Below are positions 1 to 5,456 of a DNA stretch of 13,942 nucleotides, one piece after another. The stretch's first letter is position 1. Each line of letters opens with the position of its first letter. Made by a program: the position numbers and the translations under genes. Source of the stretch: Intrasporangiaceae bacterium (GTDB taxonomy: Bacteria > Actinomycetota > Actinomycetes > Actinomycetales > Dermatophilaceae); the NCBI GenBank assembly GCA_012518475.1, contig JAAYSB010000033.1, positions 1-13,942 on the forward strand, written 5' to 3'. The notes under the pieces are model-generated. The model was not told the origin of the DNA, did not search any database, and saw only the letters and a program-made list of their open reading frames with translations.

Positions 1-2
1 CG

Positions 3-1013
3 CACGTCGGTCCCAGGGCAGCCCGACTCCACGTGGGCGGTGGTCGAACCGGTGTCTCGACCGGGATGGGGCCGGTCACGTACTACACCTCTGTGGGGAG
101 CGGGTCGCGGCGACGCGCGAGTCAGCCGGCGCGGGTGACAGCGCCGACTCCTGCTCAGCAGGAGAAGGCGGCACTGGCCCTGGCGCTGGCCGAGGAGATC
201 GAGTCGCTCTGCTCCCGGCACACGCATGTGACATTCCCACTCATGACGCGGCCGGTCGCTGAGCTACCTGCGATTCCATCGGGTTCTTCGACGATGGCAA
301 CGCACCTCAAGGCAGCACGCGCCGGGGTGCCATGGCACGACATCAAGGGTCGGTGGCAGGCGAGGAAGGCGGCCCAGGCCCGCGCCGCGGTCGACGACCG
401 GGAGCTCGCCAAGGCAGCGGAGCTCGAGCGCCGCAACCGGCAGGAGGATCTCGATGCCTTCTGGGAGAGGCTTCGCGGAAACGACCCGGACACGGTGATG
501 CAGTTCGTCCAGCGGGCCTTCGAGGACAACGAGGACCCCGCTGCCATCGTCGGCATCGACGGGGATGAGGCCTACGTCGTCGTTGCGGCGCCGAGCGACT
601 CGGTCGTGCCCGACCGGAAGCCCGGAGTGACACCCACGGGGCGGCCGTCGATCAGGAAGATGCCCGCCAAGGAGGTTGCTGCGCTCCACCAGGAGGTCGT
701 CGCCGGCACCATCGTCATCACGCTGATGGAGACGTTCGCCGTCGCGCCAGGCCTGGCGTCGGTCAAGCTCGCAGCCATTGATCCGGTGGACGGAGGATCG
801 CTGCTCTGGAATGTGCGCGTTCGTCGCGGTCGACTCGACAGCTGTCGCCTCGGCGCGGACAGCTCGGTCGCTGTGCTCGACTGCGCGGCCGACGAGAACG
901 ACGTCCGACTCCTCGGAGCGAGCCGACGCCTCGGGGCTCTCGACCCCGCTCGCGTGGGATGGTCAGAGCTGGAGAACGCCCTGGTGGGCGCGAGGGAGGA
1001 ATCCTGGTCATGA
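3..1013 (+). CDS. DUF4236-like protein, 5' end outside the window (partial)
   Basis: The frame is open from the first complete in-frame codon (position 3), and residues before the first possible start (GTG at 33) already fit the family, so the gene probably begins upstream of the window. The visible N-terminal stretch RTGVSTGMGPVTYYTSVG resembles the Gly/Ser-rich end of DUF4236 domains, a short module often found at the N-terminus of bacterial proteins of unknown function. A basic linker follows. A charged Ala/Glu/Arg-rich helical region (about visible residues 100-160) could be a coiled coil. The C-terminal 150 residues look globular and soluble, with no membrane segment. The stop overlaps the next start (ATGA at 1010-1013), so the two genes are very likely co-transcribed and translationally coupled. 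Function is unknown. The DUF4236 assignment is from memory of the motif and is moderate; that this is a real coding frame is well supported by codon structure and the coupled neighbour. Confidence 0.75.
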   Translation, partial: HVGPRAARLHVGGGRTGVSTGMGPVTYYTSVGSGSRRRASQPARVTAPTPAQQEKAALALALAEEIESLCSRHTHVTFPLMTRPVAELPAIPSGSSTMATHLKAARAGVPWHDIKGRWQARKAAQARAAVDDRELAKAAELERRNRQEDLDAFWERLRGNDPDTVMQFVQRAFEDNEDPAAIVGIDGDEAYVVVAAPSDSVVPDRKPGVTPTGRPSIRKMPAKEVAALHQEVVAGTIVITLMETFAVAPGLASVKLAAIDPVDGGSLLWNVRVRRGRLDSCRLGADSSVAVLDCAADENDVRLLGASRRLGALDPARVGWSELENALVGAREESWS

Positions 1014-1636
1014 AGTTCAACGTTCCGCCGCAGTGGCCCGACGCACCCGAGGGCTGGATCCCGGACCCGGGGTGGAAGCCGGACCCCACCTGGCCGCAGG
1101 CACCCGCGGACTGGGTTTTCTGGACGAACGACTACGGCGTCGAGGTGGAGGGGCCGAGAGGTCTGCACGGAGCACCTGTCTCACGGGTGCGCTGGTCCCG
1201 CCGCGCACTCGGAGTGGGCGGCGGACTGCTCGCGCTGTTCGTCGGTGTGGGCATCGGCGCCAGTGGCGAGGACTCCGGGAGGCAGCAGGCGCTGACGGCG
1301 CTCCCCACCTCCACTGTGACGATGACGCCGGCGCCCGCGCCGACAGTCACGATCACCTCACCTCCCGAGACCATCACTGCACCCGCCGAGACCGTCACCA
1401 TGCCGGTGGAGACGGTGACGCTCCTGGTCCAGACCGTCACGGTCGAGGCGGAGGCCGAGGCGAACTCCGGATTCGGCCTGGTGGGCGGCGGCGGCGGTTC
1501 GAGCAGTGGGAACGCCGATGTCTATTACGAGAACTGTGCCGCGGCGCGGGCCGCAGGCGCAGCCCCGGTCCGAATCGGTCAGCCCGGTTATCGTCCCGGT
1601 CTCGACAGGGACGGCGACGGCGTCGGCTGCGAGTGA
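1010..1636 (+). CDS. membrane-anchored protein with C-terminal Excalibur calcium-binding domain
   Basis: The predicted product has 208 residues. ATG 1010 is chosen because GGGAGGA lies at 994-1000 and the start overlaps the upstream stop; an in-frame ATG at 959 inside the upstream gene is less likely. Residues 5-38 form a Trp/Pro-rich repeat (PPQWP...GWIPDPGWKPDPTWP...DWVFW) common at the N-termini of actinobacterial membrane proteins. Basic residues (RWSRR) precede one hydrophobic segment at about 66-84. Residues 98-147 are a Thr/Val/Pro-rich stalk with degenerate ETVT repeats. Residues 170-208 match the Excalibur domain: a YxNC start (Y173, N175, C176), GQPGY, and LDRDGDGVGCE at the end, with the EF-hand-like DxDxDG calcium loop and paired cysteines C176 and C207. 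Topology is probably N-in with the Excalibur domain outside the membrane. Such domains are linked to calcium-dependent cell-surface functions; the partner is unknown. The domain call is confident, the biological role is not. Confidence 0.88.
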   Translation: MKFNVPPQWPDAPEGWIPDPGWKPDPTWPQAPADWVFWTNDYGVEVEGPRGLHGAPVSRVRWSRRALGVGGGLLALFVGVGIGASGEDSGRQQALTALPTSTVTMTPAPAPTVTITSPPETITAPAETVTMPVETVTLLVQTVTVEAEAEANSGFGLVGGGGGSSSGNADVYYENCAAARAAGAAPVRIGQPGYRPGLDRDGDGVGCE

Positions 1637-1652
1637 TGCGTACCCGCGAGAA

Positions 1653-2108
1653 CTAGCCGGACGCCGCGGAATCGCGCTGGCGGAGGATGGTCATCCAGGC
1701 TCCGAACAGCATCAGTGCCGCCGGCACGTGAGCGTTGTCGAGCACCTCGACCTCGACGTCGCGCCAGAAGTTCTTGAGGGTGAAGGTCGCCAGGTCCTCG
1801 TTGTTGCGCCGCAGGACGAAGGATCCCTTCCACCCGCTGTGGACGGCGAACTCGTAATGGACGTCATCCCACATGAGCGGGCCGCTGCTGCCGGTCCAGC
1901 CCTCGCGTTCATGCTCGCCACGGACCCTGCCCTGAGAGTCCTCGATCGTGTGCTTGCGGCCGGTCCAGTTGCGCTTGAAGACCAGGTCGCCCACTCCCTC
2001 GGCCGAGCCGATGAAGTCGTACGAGGTCCACTTCTCCTGCTTGATCCAGCCCACGCCGGGTGCCTCCAGCCGGCCACCCTCACCTTTGGCCAGGACGATC
2101 GTCGTCAC
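1653..2108 (-). CDS. conserved small protein, possibly tubby/LURP-one-like fold
   Basis: The predicted product has 151 residues and starts at GTG 2108, with GAAGGGG at 2118-2124 as ribosome site about 9 nt upstream. I do not recognise a firm family. The protein is rich in short aromatic/charged beta-like strands with repeated tryptophans (KQEKWTSYDF, FKRNWTGRKH, SGWKGSFVLRRNN, FWRDVEVEVLD). It ends in one hydrophobic helix at about 128-143 (VPAALMLFGAWMTILR). A beta-rich body followed by a single C-terminal helix recalls the tubby/LURP-one/scramblase-like fold, which in bacteria is of uncertain function; this is inference. The gene lies 19 bp downstream of the YchJ-family gene on the same strand, so the two are likely one transcript. 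It converges with the Excalibur gene, whose stop is only 16 bp away. No signal peptide is visible. Confidence 0.7.
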   Translation of the reverse strand: MTTIVLAKGEGGRLEAPGVGWIKQEKWTSYDFIGSAEGVGDLVFKRNWTGRKHTIEDSQGRVRGEHEREGWTGSSGPLMWDDVHYEFAVHSGWKGSFVLRRNNEDLATFTLKNFWRDVEVEVLDNAHVPAALMLFGAWMTILRQRDSAASG

Positions 2109-2127
2109 CCAGCGTCACCCCTTCGAC

Positions 2128-2484
2128 TCACACGGCATGGACGTAGACCCAGCGGCCAGCCCGGCGGGAGAAGATCGAGCGCTCCCGCTGCTCACCGCCC
2201 CGATAGCGCGCGATGAACTCGACGATGCCTTCGATGTCGTCCTGCCCGCCGTCAACGGTATCGACGATCTCGAGGCCGGTCCAGGTGCGATCGGGGAGCT
2301 CGAGGGTCGACGGCCGCGTGCGGGGGTGCCACGTGATGGTCAGGTAGTCCTCGTGGCCCAGCACGAACGCGGAGTAGCGGGAGCGCATGAGCTCCTCGGC
2401 GGTCTCCGCCGGGCGCTCAACGACGTGCAGCGGGCCGCAGCAGGAGGCATAGGCACCGTTCCCGCACGGGCACTTCGCGATCAC
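2128..2484 (-). CDS. YchJ-family (UPF0225) SEC-C motif protein
   Basis: The predicted product has 118 residues. GTG 2484 is chosen because the conserved family N-terminus (IAKCPCGNG...YASCCGPLH) begins immediately after it. The frame stays open 138 bases further upstream to 2622, but that extension is arginine-rich, unconserved and overlaps the divergent gene's start. The CPCGNG...CCGPLH signature is a SEC-C-type zinc-binding motif. It is followed by ETAEELMRSRYSAFVLGHEDYL and TWHP, both hallmark segments of the family, then an NTF2-like beta-sheet region (TGLEIVDT...GIVEFIARYR) ending at W/Y-rich residues. Members are usually 120-160 residues. They are small cytosolic proteins of unproven function, assumed to bind metal through the cysteine cluster. 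The gene leads a probable two-gene unit with the 151-residue protein downstream and is divergent from the DUF6328 gene. Confidence 0.88.
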   Translation of the reverse strand: MIAKCPCGNGAYASCCGPLHVVERPAETAEELMRSRYSAFVLGHEDYLTITWHPRTRPSTLELPDRTWTGLEIVDTVDGGQDDIEGIVEFIARYRGGEQRERSIFSRRAGRWVYVHAV

Positions 2485-2537
2485 CGGTCCACTCTTGCAC
2501 AGGCAGTGAAGACGGTGTCGCTCCGGTCCAGACTGGG

Positions 2538-2563
2538 GGTATGCCGGGCGCGCACGGCATACC
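2538..2563. promoter_or_regulatory. inverted repeat between divergent genes, candidate operator
   Basis: Perfect 9-bp arms GGTATGCCG (2538-2546) and CGGCATACC (2555-2563) are separated by an 8-nt GC-rich spacer. The element sits in the 136-bp gap between the YchJ-family start (2484, minus) and the DUF6328 start (2621, plus). Each outer half reads CATACC in the outward direction, which could serve as part of a -10 for each strand. A dimeric repressor site or a divergent-promoter core are both possible. No run of T follows, so a terminator is unlikely. Confidence 0.45.
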
Positions 2564-2571
2564 GTGAGGTG

Positions 2572-2619
2572 ATGAGCATGCGCATCAAGGCTCGAGACGT
2601 CAGGATCAGCGAGGACTGA
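2572..2619 (+). other. possible short upstream reading frame (13-15 codons)
   Basis: ATG codons at 2572 and 2578 open a frame that ends with TGA at 2617-2619, one base before the ATG of the DUF6328 gene (2621). GAGG at 2566-2569 would serve the second ATG at a good spacing (8 nt). The peptide (MRIKARDVRISED from 2578) is basic then acidic, with no recognised family. It could couple translation into the membrane protein gene or be fortuitous; the GAGGA inside its end (2611-2615) also acts as the likely ribosome site for that gene. Confidence 0.25.
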
Positions 2620-2620
2620 C

Positions 2621-3118
2621 ATGGATCTTCACCCAGTCGACTCGACACGAGACGAGACTCCGGGCGAACGGATCGACCGGCACTGGAACGAGATGCTCCA
2701 GGAGCTGCGCGTCACCCTGACCGGGGTGCAACTGCTCTTCGCGTTCCTCCTGACAGTGCCTTTCCAGCAGCGCTTCGAGGAGCTCAACGACTTCTCACGG
2801 ATCCTCTATGTCGTCGTCATCTGCCTGGCAGCGACCTCGACCGCCGTGACGCTCGCGCCCGTGATCACTCACCGCTTCCTCTACACGAAGCACAAGAAGG
2901 ACGTCCTTCTCACGCTGTCCGACGGCCTGACGAAGGCGTCGTTCGTGCTCATCGGGCTGACCCTGGCCGGCGCCCTGCTCCTCGTCATCGACATGGTGCT
3001 CACACACAGCTCGGCAGCGATCATCGTCGGCGGGATCACCCTCGTGGTCATCGTGCTGTGGGCCGTCGTACCCACCATGCTCCTGCGCCGGCACGGCGAT
3101 GAACCGTCCGAGTACTGA
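2621..3118 (+). CDS. DUF6328 family four-helix membrane protein
   Basis: The predicted product has 165 residues and starts at ATG 2621, with GAGGA about 5 nt upstream (2611-2615). The N-terminal ERIDRHWNEMLQELRVTLTG segment followed by VQLLFAFLLTVPF is the characteristic opening of the actinobacterial DUF6328 family. Four hydrophobic segments are visible at about 35-49, 61-84, 106-128 and 132-155. A charged cytosolic loop (YTKHKKDVLL) lies between the second and third, and the tail is short and hydrophilic. Length is normal for the family, whose function is not known. The gene stands alone between the divergent YchJ-family gene and the sulfur operon; the 61-bp gap to that operon carries its own promoter signals, so co-regulation is not evident. 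Confidence 0.85.
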   Translation: MDLHPVDSTRDETPGERIDRHWNEMLQELRVTLTGVQLLFAFLLTVPFQQRFEELNDFSRILYVVVICLAATSTAVTLAPVITHRFLYTKHKKDVLLTLSDGLTKASFVLIGLTLAGALLLVIDMVLTHSSAAIIVGGITLVVIVLWAVVPTMLLRRHGDEPSEY

Positions 3119-3142
3119 CCGGCTGTCTCCTGCATCACACCC

Positions 3143-3171
3143 TGTCGGCGAGATACCCTTGGGGGTATAAC
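3143..3171 (+). promoter_or_regulatory. promoter of the sulfur operon, apparently leaderless
   Basis: A good -10 hexamer TATAAC (3166-3171) lies 17 bp after a weak -35-like TGTCGG (3143-3148). Only 8 nt separate the -10 from ATG 3180, and no Shine-Dalgarno sequence is properly spaced. The GGGGG at 3161-3165 is 14 nt away, too far. The predicted transcript would therefore start at or within a base or two of the ATG, as in the leaderless mRNAs common in actinobacteria. The -35 is poor, so activity may need help or may be low. Confidence 0.5.
3153..3168. promoter_or_regulatory. inverted repeat resembling a CsoR/CstR-family operator
   Basis: ATACCC (3153-3158) and GGGTAT (3163-3168) are perfect 6-bp arms around TTGG. 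C-tract/G-tract inverted repeats flanked by AT are the type bound by CsoR/RcnR-family repressors, which include the persulfide sensor CstR. CstR controls SQR, rhodanese and related genes in Staphylococcus aureus. Here the right arm overlaps the -10 of the SQR-like gene, so binding would block RNA polymerase. No regulator gene of this family lies in the window, so the assignment rests on the site and the downstream genes. Confidence 0.5.
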
Positions 3172-3179
3172 CTGACGGC

Positions 3180-4448
3180 ATGAGCAAGCTCCTCATCCTG
3201 GGGGCGGGCACCGCGGGCACGATGGCCGCCAATCTCATGCGAAAAGCCCTCGACGACAGGCCGGGAGACCCCTGGACCATCACCGTCGTCGACCAGAACA
3301 CCGAGCACCATTACCAGCCCGGATACCTCTTCGTCCCGTTCTGGATGGAGCCGGAGCGAGTCGTCAAGGACCGGCGCGACTTCCTCCCCGACGGGGTCGA
3401 CTTCGTCGAGACCGCGGTCTCCCGCGTCGACCCGGAGGCCCGGACCGTCGAGCTCGCGGACGGGTCAGAACTCGTCTACGACTGGCTCATCATCGCCAGC
3501 GGCACCAGGCCCGACCCGAGTCTCGTCACCGGGATGGCCGAGGCGCTCTCGGCCCGGACGAACGTGCACGAGTTCTACACGCTCGAGGGCGCGACCGCAC
3601 TCAAGCAGGCTCTGGAGTCGTTCGAGTCGGGGCGCCTCCTCGTGCACATCAGCGAGATGCCGATCAAGTGCCCGGTCGCGCCGCTGGAGTTCGCCTTCCT
3701 CGTCGAGGACCACTACCGGCGCAAGGGAATCCGCCACAAGATCGACATCACCTATGTCACTCCGCTCGACGGAGCCTTCACCAAGCCGGTCGCGAGCGCC
3801 GAGCTCGGCGGGCTGCTCAAGGACCGCAGCATCCGGCTCGCCGCCGACTTCGCTGTCGAGAGCGTCGACGGGGCCGCCGGGAGGCTGATCGGCTATGACG
3901 GGCGGGAGCTGCCGTTCGACCTGCTCGTCACCGTCCCGCCGAACGTCGGGCAGCAGTTCATCATCGACTCCGGCCTGGGCAACGACGCCGGCTTCGTGCC
4001 CGTCGACAAGCACACGCTGCGCTCCGTCGAGCACGAGCGGATCTTCGTCCTCGGTGACGCCAGCGACATCCCCACCTCCAAGGCCGGGTCCGTCGCCCAC
4101 TTCGCGACCGAGCAGTTCGTCGACAACTTCCTCGCCGCGATCGACGGCCTGCCACTGCCGAACTCCTTCGACGGACACGCGAACTGCTTCGTCGAGTCAG
4201 GCCGCGGCCAGGCCCTGCTGCTCGACTTCAACTACGACACCGAGCCGCTCACCGGCACCTTCCCGCTCCCGGCGGTGGGACCGATGCGCCTCCTCGCCCG
4301 GTCGCGGATCAACCACCTCGGCAAGCTCGCCTTCGAGCAGATCTACTGGAAGCTCCTGCTCCCCGGCCACAAGCTGCCCGTCCCCAACGCCATGTCGATG
4401 AGCGGCAAGCGCCCCGCCGCAAACGCCCGGCCGCTTCAGAAAGTGTGA
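3180..4448 (+). CDS. sqr: sulfide:quinone oxidoreductase-like FAD-dependent oxidoreductase
   Basis: The predicted product has 422 residues, a normal length for SQR. It would oxidise sulfide, or a related low-valent sulfur species, to enzyme-bound persulfide and reduce membrane quinone. The FAD Rossmann motif GAGTAG is at 8-13. A second dinucleotide-fold signature is IASGTRP (105-111), and the C-terminal flavin-contact motif is FVLGDASDIPTSKAG (289-303). Only two cysteines are present: C164 in IKCPVAPLEF, the conserved redox-cysteine position, and C336 in HANCFVESG. Their spacing is compatible with the disulfide pair of two-cysteine SQRs (as in type II enzymes), and the third N-terminal cysteine of type I enzymes is missing. 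The tail (INHLGKLAFEQIYWKLLLPG, about 377-396) is amphipathic and could attach to the membrane. It is the first gene of a three-gene operon, 6 bp before the TusE-like gene, and its ATG has no ribosome site. A related flavoprotein with another sulfur substrate cannot be excluded. Confidence 0.85.
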   Translation: MSKLLILGAGTAGTMAANLMRKALDDRPGDPWTITVVDQNTEHHYQPGYLFVPFWMEPERVVKDRRDFLPDGVDFVETAVSRVDPEARTVELADGSELVYDWLIIASGTRPDPSLVTGMAEALSARTNVHEFYTLEGATALKQALESFESGRLLVHISEMPIKCPVAPLEFAFLVEDHYRRKGIRHKIDITYVTPLDGAFTKPVASAELGGLLKDRSIRLAADFAVESVDGAAGRLIGYDGRELPFDLLVTVPPNVGQQFIIDSGLGNDAGFVPVDKHTLRSVEHERIFVLGDASDIPTSKAGSVAHFATEQFVDNFLAAIDGLPLPNSFDGHANCFVESGRGQALLLDFNYDTEPLTGTFPLPAVGPMRLLARSRINHLGKLAFEQIYWKLLLPGHKLPVPNAMSMSGKRPAANARPLQKV

Positions 4449-4454
4449 GATCCC

Positions 4455-4769
4455 ATGCCCACCAACGTGATCAACGGACGCAGCTTCACGGTCGATGAGG
4501 AAGGTTTCTTCACCGACCGGAGCGAGTGGAACGAGGATCTCGCGCACGATCTCGCGGCCCTCATCGGGGTCGACCTCGACGAGGCCCACCTCGCTCCACT
4601 GCGCTTCATGCGCTCGGACTCCGAGACCACCGGGACCACCCCGACCCTGCGCCGCATGCAGGCCGTCGGCGGCTTCGACATCAAGACCCTCTTCGCCCTG
4701 TATCCCGGCAAGCCCGCCAAGAAGATGGCCTGGCTCGCCGGACTCCGCAAGCCGGTCGGCTGCGTCTGA
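4455..4769 (+). CDS. TusE/DsrC/DsvC-family sulfur relay protein, single-cysteine form
   Basis: The predicted product has 104 residues and starts at ATG 4455, 6 bp after the SQR-like stop, so it is probably translated by coupling; the local ribosome site is weak. Family features run throughout: GRSFTVDEEGFF near the start, WNEDLAHDLAALIGVDLDEAH, and the C-terminal arm LAGLRKPVGCV with the invariant penultimate cysteine C103. DsrC proteins of dissimilatory sulfur metabolism carry a second cysteine 11 residues earlier; here that position is A92, so the protein is of the single-cysteine, TusE-like kind. Such proteins accept persulfide sulfur on the C-terminal arm and pass it on (in E. coli, towards tRNA thiolation). 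No dsrAB, tusBCD or mnmA gene is near. Between an SQR-like and a DsrE2-like gene, a role in sulfane-sulfur transfer is the natural inference. Confidence 0.88.
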   Translation: MPTNVINGRSFTVDEEGFFTDRSEWNEDLAHDLAALIGVDLDEAHLAPLRFMRSDSETTGTTPTLRRMQAVGGFDIKTLFALYPGKPAKKMAWLAGLRKPVGCV

Positions 4770-4791
4770 TCGACAGTTCAGGAGATCTGAA

Positions 4792-5442
4792 ATGACCACT
4801 GTGACAATGCCTCCCGCGGGCTATGAGCTCTCCGAGGGCTTCATCCTCCCCAACTTCGGAGACGGTATGCGGTCCTCACCGGCCGCACCCGGCGCCTCCG
4901 CCGAGTCGGCAGGAGAGGCGCGCGGCGCATACCCCATCGGCCCCCGGAAGATGGCGTTCATCTGCTCCAAGGGCAATCTCGACATGGCCTATCCCGCGCT
5001 CATCATGGGCAATGCCGCGCTGAGTGAGGGCGTCGAGGTGCACATCTTCTTCACGTTCTGGGGACTCGACATCGTCAACACCAAGACGAACGAGAAGCTC
5101 AAGTTCACGCTGGCCGCGAACACCGCCATGCACATGCCTGAGCTCGGCCGGATCAAGCCTGGGCTCGAGCACATGTCCATGCCTCAGGCGATGGGGAACC
5201 TGCCCGGGATGACCGGCTTCGCGACCCGGATGATGAAGAAACAGATGGCCGACCTCGAGATCCCCGATGTCCCGGAGTTCCTCGACCTGCTTCAGGCCGC
5301 GGGGGCGCACATGTATGCGTGCCGCCTCACCTTCGACATGATGAAGATCATCGAGGCTGACCTGCACCCCGGTGTGGAAGGCGTCATCAGCGCCTCCGAC
5401 TTCATCGAGATCGCCGAAGGGGCGCAGATCGTCTTCGTCTGA
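4792..5442 (+). CDS. DsrE/DsrF/DrsH-like (DsrE2-type) sulfur-transfer protein
   Basis: The predicted product has 216 residues. ATG 4792 is chosen because AGGAGA (4780-4785) lies 6 nt upstream; the frame is also open through the TusE-like gene, but that part is a shadow. The DsrE fold begins near residue 53 with MAFICSKGNLDMAYPALIMGN, a hallmark of DsrE2 proteins, followed by HIFFTFWGLDIV. A Met-rich region lies at about 127-152 (SMPQAMGNLPGM...RMMKKQM). AHMYACRLTFDMM then carries the conserved cysteine C177, and the end is ISASDFIEIAEGAQIVFV. Cysteines are C58 and C177; C177 is at the expected sulfur-carrying position. DsrE2 proteins accept and donate sulfane sulfur, often beside TusA or rhodanese, and may be membrane-associated. 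An unusual feature is a Pro/Ala/Ser-rich N-terminal extension of about 50 residues. This is the last gene of the operon; the downstream transporter gene converges on it with a 14-bp gap. Confidence 0.88.
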   Translation: MTTVTMPPAGYELSEGFILPNFGDGMRSSPAAPGASAESAGEARGAYPIGPRKMAFICSKGNLDMAYPALIMGNAALSEGVEVHIFFTFWGLDIVNTKTNEKLKFTLAANTAMHMPELGRIKPGLEHMSMPQAMGNLPGMTGFATRMMKKQMADLEIPDVPEFLDLLQAAGAHMYACRLTFDMMKIIEADLHPGVEGVISASDFIEIAEGAQIVFV

Positions 5443-5455
5443 GGCCCGTCGCCTC
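5441..5455. terminator. weak hairpin between convergent genes
   Basis: GAGGC (5441-5445) and GCCTC (5451-5455) form a 5-bp stem with a 5-nt loop. It overlaps the stop of the DsrE2-type gene and fills the 14-bp gap before the transporter stop. It is symmetric and could slow transcription from both sides. There is no T-tract on either strand, so termination is uncertain. Confidence 0.25.
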
Positions 5456-5456
5456 G

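Noticed and set aside
1306..1445. Direct repeats suggestive of a CRISPR or VNTR array
   Set aside because: The repeats are degenerate and in frame, encoding the ETVT-type stalk of the Excalibur protein; there are no constant repeats or spacers.
2485..2622. N-terminal extension of the YchJ-family protein to 2622
   Set aside because: The extra 46 residues are not family-like, would cover the inverted repeat, and overlap the start of the divergent gene.
4495..4791. DsrE2 gene starting inside the TusE-like gene
   Set aside because: The frame is open but its product there is Ser/Pro/Arg noise; ATG 4792 has a proper AGGAGA ribosome site.
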